From Limnoperna fortunei (Eukaryota; Mollusca; Bivalvia; Mytilida; Modiolidae), in assembly GCA_944474755.1 (NCBI GenBank), contig OX104125.1, forward strand, positions 43,291,899 to 43,355,898: DNA of 64,000 bases. Direction: 5' to 3'. The notes below the pieces were generated by a model that saw nothing but the letters and a program-made list of their open reading frames with translations, was not told the origin of the DNA and did not search any database. Shown here one piece after another: positions 43,968 through 56,107 of the stretch; the stretch's first letter is position 1; each line of letters begins with the position of its first letter. The position numbers and the translations under genes were made by a program.

Positions 43968-46482
43968 CACTGCGGCCAAGATGGATTCCGCAAAGTCCGA
44001 GAAAAAACACGGCCGAACGCGACGCGGCAATCAATTTTTTTAGTGATAATTGTCCGCGAACGTTCCGTGACCAAAATGACTGCACAATCGTCTATTCATG
44101 GACTTGGCGGTATTGCCGCAATAAACACGGCACCTGTACCAGGCATATGTTGTAACTGCAGAAATTCGTAATGAAAGTATTTGTTGCAGAAAGGCAGTAA
44201 CATTTTTTAAACTTCGTTACTCAGACGTCTAAATTTTATGTTCGTTTTACATAATTGTTCATTCGTCAGATTCTATTGTTGTGTAAATTCCATAAGAATC
44301 GGACATGCACGGAGTGAGAAATCATGTCTCAATGGGAAACAATAGTGAATTATCTCTTCCTGAAAATTACCAGATGGCACCGCTGTTCCAGGTCCATCGT
44401 CTTTATGTTTACAAACTGATGAATGTGCGTAACGCTATTGACAATTGAATCTTACTGTGATAAATACGCGAATTTAACAATTTCTGCTTTGAAAGAAGAA
44501 TGATCAAGAATTAAAAAATAGAAATGCAAAGCTTTCTGGCATAAAAATAAGTTAATTGAAAAGTTTGTAATCTAATTAATCTTCTTTCGTAATATTACTA
44601 AAATATGCATTCTGCGTTTCGAACATCGCCGTTTCATCATGTTCCTTAAGAAAACAAAAAACGATTATTTATAATAAACTAGCAATATTTCCATACAAAA
44701 AATATTTTCTCTTTCAATTAATATATTTATAAGAAAGCATTTTTAAAAATCTGGTTACAATACCAATGTTACTCCACTGCTGCTGTATGTGTCGTCAATT
44801 TCGATGTTAGAAAGGTTGAAGCAAAATATTTCTATGCCGTGAAAAAGACTTAAAAGTATTTCAGTGCTGATGAAATATCAATTGCTCGGAAATAATGGTA
44901 AAGAATTAAGTTCCTACAGTATAAACATGTACTGGTCAGAGAGTAGTTCTCGCCATTAAAATGACAGAAGCAATTCTCACAATTTTGGTGACTGTGCCGT
45001 TATTTTTCCATTAAAATCGACAGCAAAGGCTTCATTTGATAGATTTCACTTTCTTCCATCCAAAACAAGTTACGTTCATCATTTTTCAAATGACAATTTT
45101 TCACAAAAATTTTCGAAAGATCGGGTGAAGAGAATTACTTGCTGGCGAGAACTACTCTGAGACCAGTGTATGCTCTCGTACAGATAAGAAAAAGGGGGGG
45201 GGGGGGGGGGGGGGCGGTTTGCGCGAGCTGTATGTCAAATCTGTTGTAAAACGATAATAAATGTATTTCTTTTTTATAGCCGCGAGAAAGATCTTTAATA
45301 TTTTGTTTTGAAGAATTAATATTGTTTTTTTTCTTCTTTGTGAGTTTACAAACGCTGATATTACATTATACCCGGAAATTAACATGGACCGGCTACCACG
45401 GCGCCATCCTGCACACGGGCGATAATTCACTACTTTTCGTAATTATTGGTCTCTTTGAAGACCTGACGAGATAAGATTAATTGACAGATAGGTGTGCCAA
45501 AACTAATACACACACAACTAAAATATCAATAGGTGAGGCGGGAATTACTAAATGAATGGGAGGAGCAAAAACTATAAGTGACACGTGTCTCCGGCTGACG
45601 ACATCAAAATTCGAGGTTGCAACTAATTATACAAAATTCCTTAAAAAAGGAAAAAACTTAAAAAGTAAAATATGTGTTTTTAATATTATTCCACTAAACC
45701 TGTGGCTGCCAAAGGTTTTAAACGTATGTGATAAAATATTGCTCCAAAATGCGTTTGAGACAATAAAACTTTCCAGTCTTTTAATTACATGGAAATCCAA
45801 GTGTTGGTTACCTTCATCAATTAACACTAATCACCTGATCAGGAGGCCAGCGGGATATTTTTTATTATAAGTATGAAATTTACCGTAATTCATACCTTTC
45901 AACTCTTACACACATTTATACAGGCGTATATTAGTTGACCCCACAATAAAATTGCAGGTGTTCCTTGATCAATGGACCGTTCTATTTTGCATCCGGTGGA
46001 GGACAGGTATCCTAATTCCTAGGGGCACCATAAGGAAAGGTGTTTTATGTCAGCATTTAAATAACACCTACTGTTTATATTATAAGAGTTTAAACACACC
46101 TTATTGTATAAAAGTTTACTATATCTGTTTTTTGTTACCACTTTTTTACAAATTAATATGAAAATATTTATTATGTAAAATAATTAATAAAGTACCCTTC
46201 TTGAGCATGTTTTTACTGACGATCTGGAAAGAATTTATACATAACTGAATGGTTTAATGACAGGAACAATACACTATCTTCAAGTAAAGTATTTATCGAA
46301 TTCAGTCCATGACAATTACGTTTACGTTCGAGGACATGTAGAAGAATTCGCGGATCCATTGGGGACATCATATCTGAAGTGTCCGCGAATGATGAACTTC
46401 TGTCCATCGGGAATGTCCGCGTACTACAATCGGTGTCCATCATGGACTCACGGACTTGGCGTAATCCGTTTTGGCTGTAGTG
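43968..46482. mobile_element. 2.5-kb TA-flanked DNA transposon without coding capacity
   Basis: The left end CACTGCGGCCAAGATGGATT (43968) and the right end CCGTTTTGGCTGTAGTG (to 46482) form inverted repeats of about 32 bp, roughly three-quarters matched, flanked by TA on both sides. Near the ends are further inverted GTCCGCGAA and TTCGCGGAC motifs (44050; 46345 and beyond). A G-run of about 22 lies at 45194-45215. TA duplication fits the Tc1/mariner superfamily. No transposase frame is present; short frames are unconvincing. Confidence 0.75.
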
Positions 46483-46484
46483 TA

Positions 46485-47121
<637 letters not shown>

Positions 47122-47204
47122 TTACATCATAAACAAAGTAATTAATAGAAGTTATAATATATTATTAATGAATTGATTTCACATTGTTTTTTTTGTATGT
47201 TTGC

Positions 47205-47330
47205 ATGTTTTTTAACACCACTTTCAGGAATTCTTCAGCTATATCATGAGGTTCAGATTTTTTTAGGAGATTAAGCCCGAGTATCTGGAAAAAGCCCTCA
47301 ACTTTTGGTAGATTTCACTAATGGAAAGTT
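47205..47330 (-). repeat. Degenerate SINE fragment, copy 9
   Basis: Tail and body only: TTTTTTAACACCACTTTCAG, TTCAGCTATATCATGAGG, GGAAAAAGCCCTCAAC. Confidence 0.6.
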
Positions 47331-47358
47331 CGCCTGTCAGTACTAATTCAAGTATGGG

Positions 47359-47612
47359 GGCCTCGGTGCCCGAGGGGTTAAGGTAGTTCGTCTGCTATTG
47401 ATCACGTGGTCTGTCAACACTGAGGTTGTAGGTTCGATTCTCACTAAAGGCAGGGTGTACTCGACTCCAATCTTTATTGACAAGGATTGCCAGTTTTCCT
47501 ACCGCAGGTAGGGGATTTTCTCCGGGAACTTCGGCTTCATCCCCCAATAAAAAATGGACGCCATGATATAGCTGAAAAATTGCTGAAAGTGGCCTTAAAA
47601 CACCATCAAACA
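47359..47612 (+). repeat. tRNA-derived SINE, copy 10
   Basis: GGGCCTCGGTGCCCGAGGGG head, intact B box GGTTCGATTCTCACT, body TAGGGGATTTTCTCCGGGA, tail ATCAAACAAACAAA. Confidence 0.88.
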
Positions 47613-47865
47613 AACAAAATTCAAGTGTGGCATTGATATATAATCCAATTTAAGGTCTATATATTTATTGTTAAATAATGTAATATGTTTTGTAAGCTGC
47701 AATCTGATTGGTCAATTCAAATCGAGCAACCCACATTAGAACAAATAACTTGCGTGACCTATGACCTATTCTTACGCCGTTAAAATGTTAAATAGTTCCA
47801 TAACATAATCGAAGTTTTTACCCTAAAATTGTTAAGATTTATACTTAAAATTAAATTATAAGGAA

Positions 47866-48012
47866 TATTCCAAATTTCTGAACAGGTTATACGATATAAT
47901 ATGGTTTGGGTCTGTTTACACCATTCATAAAACCGCTGCGCGGTTTATTAGGCGTAAACAGACCCAAACCATATTATATCGTATAACCTGTTCAGAAATT
48001 TGAACTATTCCT
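47866..48012. repeat. Long fold-back element (about 48-bp perfect arms)
   Basis: The arm AAATTTCTGAACAGGTTATA through GTTTGGGTCTGTTTAC is repeated exactly in inverted form after a 34-base spacer containing CCGCTGCGCGG. Weaker pairing continues outward (AAGGAATATTC / GAACTATTCCTT). Confidence 0.9.
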
Positions 48013-48050
48013 TAAATATCTGCAGACTACTGTATAACACAATTTTACCT

Positions 48051-48327
48051 TTAGGTACCAGGACCACAATTGACCACGTGATCATATTTTGGTGTCTGGA
48101 TGTCCATTTTTTTTCTATGGAGCAGACCTCGGTAATGTTCAGCAAACATCGGAAATACGATATGAGTAACTAACTTTTTTTGCTTAAAATTGTTACATTA
48201 ACTCAAAGTAAAACAATATATTTAATTTGTATCATTAATTGGCAATACATGAATTTAATAAAGCTGTATTTCTTGGTCAAGAAAATTAAATTAAACGGTG
48301 ACTTCAATTATGGGTCGAATACATTAA
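48051..48327. mobile_element. GGTATCCG-family MITE, copy 3
   Basis: Same order of blocks as 22126-22399: GTGATCATATTT, GACCTCGGTAATGTTC, AACATCGGAAATAC, AAACGGTGACTTCAATTATG, then GGTCGAATACATTAA. Its ends have drifted. Confidence 0.7.
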
Positions 48328-49526
48328 ATTTATTTGCAATGATTGCATTAATCAAGATGATGTCATATACCATTTCAGGGGCTGCTCTGGCTTCTAAAAA
48401 GCTGGCGCCAAAAAAATCGCCAACTGCAATTTTCCGTCGCCAGTTTTGTAAAAGTGTCGCCATATTGGAAATCGCTACATCACTATATGACATGGCGAAA
48501 TTGTTTAACATTATGGGTGACATATTCTGTAACGTCGGAAGAAATCCAAACTCTTAATTCAATTTTTCAAAAGTATATATGGTACACTAAATGTATTTTA
48601 ATCATGAAAAGATGTGTGAGTGATTTCTTGTTGGCAGAAAACCAAAATTTTACAGTAATTTATTACAAACATATATTCCCGTGAATGAACATAAAACCGG
48701 AAATACTGAAAATGGAACTACGCATGTGTAAGAGTTTTCTAATTACGAAATTAAGACGGATATCCGGTCCGGAAATCACTCAACAACGACGTCAGTTTTC
48801 ATACCTGTATTTTATAAATTACATTATAAAAAAAATATTACTACAAAAATATGTTTGTTCTGTTATTTTTATAAATTAATTAACAGCATCAATTGTTTTA
48901 TTACAAGTCTACTCAAATGTGATGCAGATACGTAAAGCTGCTTTTCATCAGACAACTTTGTTGATTCATTTATTGCCGATTTCCGTTTAATAACTCCAAA
49001 TAACACACATGTCACTGGATACTACACAATACACGTGTATTTACGACCATAGAAGCCGACAAAGGATCTTTAATGATGCAATCGCCGATTACCGATAAAT
49101 TTAAAACGTGCATGCATCGTTTAACACTATAAAACCTTGGCGCCAAAAAAATCGCCAGACGCAATATTTTGTCGCCAAATGAAAGAAAAAATCGCAATTG
49201 GCGACATTGGCGAAGCCCAGCGCGGCCCCTGCATTTCAAGCAATATACTAGGTTGGTTTCCTGGCTGGGCAGCGTGTCTACTGCCAAAAGCATGCAGTAG
49301 ACCAGGAACCTTGACTAATGAACTTGGATATTAAACATATCAATCATTGACTGATTTCCTTAAACATCATTTTGTCTTCTAACGATTGCTTGCAGTGAAG
49401 CAGGGACACTAGACTAAATCTAGAAACATCCACTAAAATTAATTAACCCATTAAATTTAGTGAATTGACTATAGACCTATTCAAACAACCTTAAGCTGAC
49501 CTTTCTCTCCATTTTATGATTTTTAC
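48328..49526. other. Receptor intron, no gene recognised
   Basis: Two stretches share GGCGCCAAAAAAATCGCC and CGCAAT(T)TTxxGTCGCCA (about 48402-48460 and 49138-49215), so a short dispersed repeat is present twice. Otherwise AT-rich. Confidence 0.45.
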
Positions 49527-49694
49527 CTTCTGTTCCGATGATCTCCATATGCAGATGACATAAACCACAGGCAGCTGACAGGGCCAGTTTGATCATCTGT
49601 GAGACTGTTACTTGTGTTCTGTTCAAATAATCAAACAGGGAACCATTCTCATGATAGTCTGTGATCAGCCAAAGTTGTGTCCAGGTTCCATTGT
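49527..49694 (-). CDS. ALK4/5/7: ALK4/5/7-type receptor, kinase exon 5 (L45 loop end to helix E)
   Basis: Encodes (D)[39 protein letters not shown] and [16 protein letters not shown]. It completes the L45 loop (ADNK/DNGTW across the splice), then the hinge and helices D and [11 protein letters not shown] and HLHMEIxGT are type I receptor motifs. Acceptor ATTACAG, donor GAAG before GTAAAA. Confidence 0.95.
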
Positions 49695-49739
49695 CTGTAA
49701 TCAAAAATAGATCATTTAAGTGTAATCCATTGCTCACTC

Positions 49740-50445
49740 ATGAACTTCACTAACTTGGCTCAGCAATCATTTTCTCACTCGTGCTCTTCACTACATAGTC
49801 CCAGGAACCACTTGCTCATCCATGCTGGTCACAATATTAATTGGCACAGAAAATCCTTTTCCCACTCATGCACTTCACTCTATTGGCACATCAACTATTT
49901 TCTTACTTATGATCTTCACTCTATTGGCACATCAACCATTTTCTTACTTATGATCTTCACTATATTGGCACAGCAACCATTTTCTTACTTATGATCTTCA
50001 CTCTATTGGCACATCAACCATTTTCTTACTCATGCTCTTCACAACATAGTCCCAGCATCATTTTCTTACTTATGATCTTCACTATATTGGCACAGCAAAT
50101 CATTTTCCCACTCATGCTTTTAAAAATATTGGCACAGCAATCATTTTCTTACTTATGATCTTTACTATATTGGCACAGCAACTATTTTCTTACTTATGCT
50201 CTACACAATATTGGCACAGCAAATCATTTTCTCACTCATGCTCTTCACAACATAGTCCCAGCAACTATTTTCTTACTTATGCTCTTCACAATATTGGCAC
50301 AGCAAATCATTTTCCCACTCATGCACTTCACTTCCTTGTCCCACCAAGCACATGCCACAACATGATCACCCATGCTCTTCACTACCAGTATATTGGCACA
50401 GCAAATCATTTGCTCTCTTATGCTCTTAACTCACTTGGTAATTAC
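49740..50445 (-). repeat. About 41-bp tandem array in the GC-AG intron (about 17 units)
   Basis: Plus-strand units: CTTCACTCTATTGGCACATC then AACCATTTTCTTACTTATGA, with variants carrying CATAGTCCCAG. In gene sense each unit holds CATAAGTAAGAAAATG, a donor-like sequence. The array starts about 30 bp inside the intron from the exon at 50464. Confidence 0.88.
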
Positions 50446-50463
50446 TTATGCTCTTTTACTTGC

Positions 50464-50694
50464 CTTTGTTATCAGCTGCAATAAAACCCAGAATATTTTC
50501 ATGACGTAACATGACAGTTTGGTATAACTCTGCCTCCCTAAACCAGGATCTTTCTTCCCGAGATGAAAATATTTTAACTGCAACATTTTCCGCTCGCCAT
50601 TTTCCTCTCCATACTTCACCATATCTGCCCTTTCCAATTATCTCACATAACTGTATCTGTCGTGCAATTGTCCTCTGAACCAAGAGTGGTAAAC
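50464..50694 (-). CDS. ALK4/5/7: ALK4/5/7-type receptor, GS box and kinase N-lobe exon 4
   Basis: Encodes (G)[59 protein letters not shown] and [17 protein letters not shown]. It starts with the second half of the GS region, where [11 protein letters not shown] is the inhibitory FKBP-binding site in known receptors. The P-loop [11 protein letters not shown], the ATP-binding Lys in VAVKIF and the helix C Glu follow. The donor is AAAG then GCAAGT, a GC-AG intron, supported by the exact in-frame join to ACAATGG at 49694. Confidence 0.95.
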
Positions 50695-50740
50695 CTGTAA
50701 AATAAACACTGGGTCTACAGCACAATCAATAACAAAATAA

Positions 50741-51113
50741 ACAAGTGTGGACTGTGAGCACACTCACAAAGGGATACCCCCGCTTCGCTACAAGTCCCCT
50801 GAATAATATCTGACAGCGACTAAAATTCTTCATGCACATCTACATCTACATATGATGTACTTCCTTCATGTAAAGTTTCATCAAAATCTGTCAAACGGTT
50901 TAGGAGGAGTTGCGCTTACGAGGTCCCGCACTGAATACTATATTTTAAAAGTGTAAGTCCAATTATCTCCCCTGAATAATATCCGACAGCGACGAAAAAT
51001 CTTCATGCACATCTACATATGATGTACTTCCTTAAAGTAAAGTTTCATCAAAATCTGTCAATCGGTTTAGGAGGAGAAGCGCTTACAAGGGATGTGGACA
51101 GACGGACAGACAC

Positions 51114-51159
<46 letters not shown>

Positions 51160-51210
51160 GGACAGGGTGATTCCTATATACCACCCAAACTAGTTTGCGG
51201 GGGGTATAAC
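50741..51210 (+). repeat. Dispersed element (GTGTGGACTGTGAGC...GCGGGG-TATA), copy 2
   Basis: Two internal units (each with CTTCATGCACATCTACAT, GATGTACTTCC and GGTTTAGGAGGAG), a CAGA microsatellite of about 15 units at 51105-51165, and the end GTTTGCGGGGGGTATAAC. Confidence 0.85.
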
Positions 51211-51369
51211 TAGAAAAACTGTGAGCAATGCCATCTAAATGATACCCACAGCTTCCTAAGAATGACAGTCCATGTTTTTCTATAGAAACCCCAAATACCA
51301 TTCTGATCAAAATGTTAAATATCAGGTGCACAATGGTTTACTATGTGACAAAGATTCTGTGTAAGTTTT

Positions 51370-51885
51370 ATCTAATTCCATTTAGTAGTGTAGGGGGAGT
51401 TGCACAGCAGAGAACATGTAATGGACAGATGAACGGAAACCCACATCAGAATATACCCCCTCTATCACAGCCATTCCTAAAGTGTGACATATATGGTGTA
51501 CTGCCCATGTTAATATCTTAGCTTTTTTTTTCTTGGATTTAACCCCTGCTTTTGTTTTACATTTCTTTAGAACTGAGTGCAGCTGCTGATGCAATGACAT
51601 TGTTAGAATGTCAAAACCATGCAGATTAATTTCCAATTTTATTAAGCAATATTAACATTATGTATGTCTTTCATCAAATTGATATCCTAGATTTCTATTG
51701 GTTCAAACAGATGACGCAGAATCATTCTTTGCATTTCTCAATGAAACCAGTATCAATGAAGAGCATGCGTTTCCTTGACGACGTCAACAGTCAACAGACA
51801 ACACAGAGTAATTTAAATCGACAAAAATACATTGTGCACAATTTAAATCAGGACCTCGACACTTTTTAAATAAAATAACATGTTA
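51370..51885. other. Receptor intron, no feature recognised
   Basis: Short frames only; nothing supportable. Confidence 0.4.
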
Positions 51886-51888
51886 ATA

Positions 51889-52046
51889 TAAGAATTGAAT
51901 GCATTCTTTTGAAGTTTCATTGATGTATGAAAGGGTTGACTGAGCATATTTTCATCATGAAGGGGGCTAGGGCTTCATTGAAAATGTGCTTCAGTCAGTG
52001 CTTTTATACGTCAACAAAACTTCAAAAGAATGCATTCAGTTCTTGA
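51889..52046. mobile_element. Fold-back MITE (28-bp inverted ends)
   Basis: AAGAATTGAATGCATTCTTT (51889) then TGAAGTTT is inverted at 52018-52046 (AAACTTCAAAAGAATGCATT then CAGTTCTT), with one or two mismatches. The inside is GC-poor and non-coding. Confidence 0.75.
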
Positions 52047-52194
52047 AAGCATTAAATGCTTGAAGAATATACATTTAGTTAACTTTTAAGCTTTTTATTA
52101 ATCATTCGTTAACTCGATAGTTGATTGGTCAGGCACTTCCAAACAATAATTGATAGTGATTTTTACAGATTCGTTAAAACCTGATAATACTCAC

Positions 52195-52434
52195 CAGATC
52201 CAGACCCAGAATAATCAAACATCATTTCTCTCAAAGATTCTGACCCTGGTTGAACGAACGGTACATTTTCTGTGCTGACCTCTGGTGGCACAGTGTAACC
52301 TGTTGGACGCCGATGCTGATATTGATAATATGCAAAAAATCCTATCATAAAAATCAAGGAAACCAAGACAACTGGTCCGGAAATCATCACCACCAGCTCT
52401 ACGGTCCCGAACTCTAATTTGTCAACATTTTCAG
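52195..52434 (-). CDS. ALK4/5/7: ALK4/5/7-type receptor, transmembrane and GS-start exon 3
   Basis: Encodes (A)ENVDKLEFGTVELVVM, a hydrophobic span of about 22 residues (ISGPVVLVSLIFMIGFFAYY), the basic stop-transfer QYQHRRP, a juxtamembrane stretch and FDYSGSGS(G). SGSGSG is the core of the GS box, whose Ser residues are phosphorylated by the type II receptor; the splice divides the GS box before GLPLLVQ. It starts with two bases (CT) that complete Ala with the G left by either alternative upstream exon. Donor GTGAGT. Confidence 0.94.
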
Positions 52435-52439
52435 CTGAA

Positions 52440-53010
52440 AAAAAGGTCAATATTGTTTTATTTAGTATTTATAAAACATTATTAACACTATTACGAATTT
52501 GAAAAATGATAATAAAATAATTTAACATTTGCATATTTGAATTACTTAGAAAAATCAATTTCAGTTTTCCTGCAATGTCTACATGTATCCATAGTTTACA
52601 TTAAATTACAACATAAGAGCAGAATGTTAAAAATGAATGCAATAAGATAACAATGAACATATTTGAAATGTAAAGTAAGCTGTTTTAGTATGTAATAATC
52701 ATTAAATCTAGTCATATTTATTATTTATGGTAGTAGTAGTAGTAGTATTACAATTGACTAACACAGGTTGCAGGTGAAAAATTGTCATACCTGTTGTATC
52801 ATTGATCAATTTATACATCAAACAATACACCTGTTCCTGTGACAAAATTAACACCCTGTTTAAGTATCATATAACTACACTTCTGGAAAGGCATTCAAAT
52901 CAGCTAGCTCGGTATACAAAGCAGGCCGCAGGGAATAGTGCAGTGTAAAATCTAAAGTGTATGCAGGGGAGCATATATTGACAGCTAAAATAATTCTTTC
53001 AATATTTGTT
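52440..53010. other. Receptor intron, no strong feature
   Basis: AT-rich; a short TAG trinucleotide run (TAGTAGTAGTAGTAG) lies near 52730. Confidence 0.4.
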
Positions 53011-53014
53011 TGTT

Positions 53015-53216
53015 TATTTGTTTGAATGGTGTTAGCACCACTTTCAGCAATTTTTAAGCTATATTAAGGTGTCCAGTTTTTATTGGGGGAGGAAGCTGGA
53101 GTACCCTTAGAAAACAAAATACTAGGTTTGAACTGATAATTCCAGTGTTGACAGGCCACGTAATAAAAAGTATATGACTAACTACCTTTACCACATGGCC
53201 ACTGAGGCCACGGACT
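53015..53216 (-). repeat. tRNA-derived SINE, copy 11
   Basis: Tail (CACCACTTTCAGCAATTTTT), TATTGGGGGAGGAAGCTGGA, and head end CCACATGGCCACTGAGGCC. The centre is shortened. Confidence 0.82.
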
Positions 53217-53656
53217 CTACTGAACCCTGTTGTCAGAAAGAAATAAGTTATTAGTGCTGAAAACACAAATCAACAAAATGTTAAAGCATGCATATAGAAA
53301 AACAAGTAGACTTGTCATGCTACTAGTAAGTCAACAACTACAAGCATTAAGGCCAAATAAAATAAGATTTAAGGTTCTCAAGCCAGAGTGCATAAATTCT
53401 CATAAAGCTGCATTGTAGACTTTATAGTCTTTTTAATACAATTAATCCAAAAACACAAGCCATTTCTGAAAAAACAAATTGGGTCCAATACAATTCCTCA
53501 TTTCTACCCACTCTACAGTAAGAATTACTGGATAATTTTGCTTACTCATAAGTGGTTTATTTTAGATTTTATAACCTTATAATACAGTTTTATATTGACA
53601 TGGTTCATTTTTTTAATTTAAAGTTTCTTTACCAGATCATTTAACTATTTGAAAAG

Positions 53657-53939
53657 CATACCCCCGCAATGAAAACAAGTGTGGACTGTGAGCATGCTCA
53701 CAAATGGATATCTCCCGTTTTGCTTTCAAGTCCAATTATCTCCCCTTAATGATATCCGAGGTCAATAAAAATCCTTCATGCACATCTACATATAATGTAC
53801 TTCCTTTATGCTAAGTTTCATTAAATTTCATCAAGCGATTTAGGAGAAGTTGTGCTTACAAGGGATGTGGACAGAAGGACAGACGGACACAGGTGATTCC
53901 TACATACCTCCCCAAACAAGTTTGCGGGGGGTATAATAA
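53657..53939 (+). mobile_element. Dispersed element, copy 3, with both ends
   Basis: The left end CATACCCCCGCAA (53657) is inverted at the right as TTTGCGGGGGGTATA, so this copy shows the element's terminal inverted repeats, which copies 1 and 2 lack on the left. Internal GTGTGGACTGTGAGC and CTTCATGCACATCTACAT are as in the others. Confidence 0.75.
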
Positions 53940-54054
53940 TAGGTTGATATGTAAGTGGCAATGTTCTTTTTTTATATAAGGGTGTCTGTAAGACCCAAAT
54001 GATGCCCCAGCTGGCTGACCATCGACATGAAGCATTTGTTGCAACAGGCATAAA

Positions 54055-54420
54055 TTTTAAGAAAATAAAATGAAAATCGTAATCCTTTGGCCCTGCACAC
54101 CTCTATTATGTGTCAAATATCCTAGCAAACAATGAAACTCTAAAGACAAAGAAGAATATAGCAGGACAAGTCATATAGCCCTATCTCAATTATCTGTTCA
54201 GCAAAATGACCAAGTCCAACTATCTGTAGTTTAAAGATTATTTAACAAAAATCTTAATCCCTTGGACCTGTATACCACCAATATGTATCAAAGCACTCAG
54301 CATTAAATCTGTAGGGAAACTTTGCTGGACATGCTAATCCAGACCAACGAGGGACTGACCCACAAACTGACAAGGGTAAATTAACGTGCCCCCTGACTTT
54401 TCGTGCAGGGGGCATAAAAT
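54055..54420. repeat. Dispersed repeat fragment ending in GCCCCCTG...CAGGGGGCATA
   Basis: The end carries the small hairpin GTGCCCCCTGACTTTTCGTG...CAGGGGGCA, similar in style to the element at 9927. Upstream are two related units (CCTTTGGCCCTGCACACC; CCCTTGGACCTGTATACC). Confidence 0.5.
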
Positions 54421-54997
54421 CTGATTTTACACCAATTAAAAGATTTTTAAAAGCCTTCCTTCCTCATCAATTAAAAAAAAAAACTTTTGACTGAGAACCT
54501 TAAAATTAATTTTGTGTGGCCTAATCAAGGAAGATTAAGTTTAAGTCACCTATATATATGTTTACATGATCTCGAATAATGAGGACAATTTAAAATACTA
54601 CATGTAGATCCTTTTAGACCATCTTTAAGTGGACACATTTTTAAATTTTGCAAAGAACAAAATAAGTTTTTTCAAATAGTACAGATTTTGCAGATACATT
54701 TAACCAAGGCGAAATAAGATAAAACAAAATGAAATGTATGAATGGGTTGTCTCCCCTTAACAACTACAATTAAATGCAACATAATTATCTCCCTTATCTG
54801 TAAAATTGTCAAGGGAGGTAACTCAAAATAGAAAATGTTTACCTCAAACAATTCTATGTTTACCTTAACATGTTCAATTTACACCGGGATAAAAATCTTA
54901 AGTTTAAAAAATCTAGACTTAATCTTCAATGATTTTACAACAAACAATCCCACACACCACACACGTCGATACAGTTCGTTGTCATGCACCAACCAAC

Positions 54998-55164
54998 CTT
55001 TGGCTGATGGAGTTGTTGTTGGTGCCAACGTAGGCATTAAATCTTTATTACAAAAATCAGAATCATCACAACATAATCTATAGTTATCACTTTCTTGTGT
55101 TTTTGATGTTTTACAAGCAAACTGCTCTCCATTTGGTAAAAGTCCATCTTTTTTGTCGGCACAT
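54998..55164 (-). CDS. ALK4/5/7: ALK4/5/7-type receptor, alternative ligand-binding exon 2b
   Basis: A 167-bp exon, (R)CADKKDGLLPNGEQFAC, then KTSKTQESDNYRLCCDDSDF and CNKDLMPTLAPTTTPSAK. It encodes the second half of the three-finger ectodomain, including the CCDDSDFCN box that ends this fold. Acceptor AACTCTTTTCAG; the donor AAAG then GTTGGT is weak. Entry phase, exit phase and length (2 mod 3) equal those of 56108-56271, so the two are interchangeable but cannot be combined without a frameshift. Confidence 0.88.
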
Positions 55165-55199
55165 CTGAAAAGAGTTAAATCATAATATCCATAATACAA

Positions 55200-56100
55200 A
55201 ATGTGACGATTTTGAAAAAGTTCCTCAAATTTTATTCAGCAATAAAGAAGAAAAGAGAAAGCATAAGGAACCAAGTCAGAAGTCGGAAGTAGGGACAGCC
55301 CCATCACTATATCCCCCACCTCCACTTTTCAGCGTATACTAGTACTATAATACTAGTACTATAATAAAACCCAGAAATAACAATACTAAAAAGAAATTGC
55401 ATGTTCTTTTCTGGTTAGTTTTCGTGTTATTTAAAAATTAATTTACACAAAAATAAACCAACAGATATCTATATACTCCATCTTGCTTCCTGTAAACCAT
55501 AAATATATAAAGTATATATTGTGTGTTATACCTACGCAAGTTTTGTTGCCCTGCAGTGCTAGTGTTTGGTAGTTGGTTTCGTGCATGTTTGCAAATTTCA
55601 TAATTTGTAGGTCATCTACCTGGTAACTTGGATGTGAGATATGATGCATATTTTATCTTTTATCTTCTACATGTGTATCTTGATGTTCAAAATCTTGACT
55701 GACATCCAAGTTATTACAAGACAAATGACCAGTAAGAAATGGTACAGAATGCATGGAAAAGCCAAGTGCTTGACAACAATATCAATTCCCACTGCAAGTC
55801 CAGACATTATGTGAGGCTTACCCGTTATAGCTGGAGTCAAATCACTACTTTTGTAAAGCCGGCACTACTCGTTAAAATAAACACCAATACTTTTGTAAGG
55901 CCTTTCTCCTTCATTGTTGTGCCAAATAACAGCCCATTACTGTATATAGACCTTGGGTCTACACTACATGTAAACTGACCATATAATTTATTGTTGATGA
56001 TCTTGAGCAGTACGTATATACAATTATTGTGTGAACCTTGATTTTGTAATCGTATGCATGCGTAGGTTGATAGGGATTTCTGCAAGGGTATAACCAAAAT
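55200..56100. other. Intron between the two alternative exons
   Basis: About 940 bp separate the exons. A small inverted/direct repeat ACTAGTACTATAATACTAGT lies near 55338. No SINE copies seen here. Confidence 0.5.
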
Positions 56101-56107
56101 GGTGTAC

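Noticed and set aside
44868..44900. Hammerhead ribozyme core (CTGATGA...GAAA)
   Set aside because: CTGATGA is followed by GGAAA without a pairing stem II or flanking stems; other CTGATGA sites in the window also lack the CGAAA partner.
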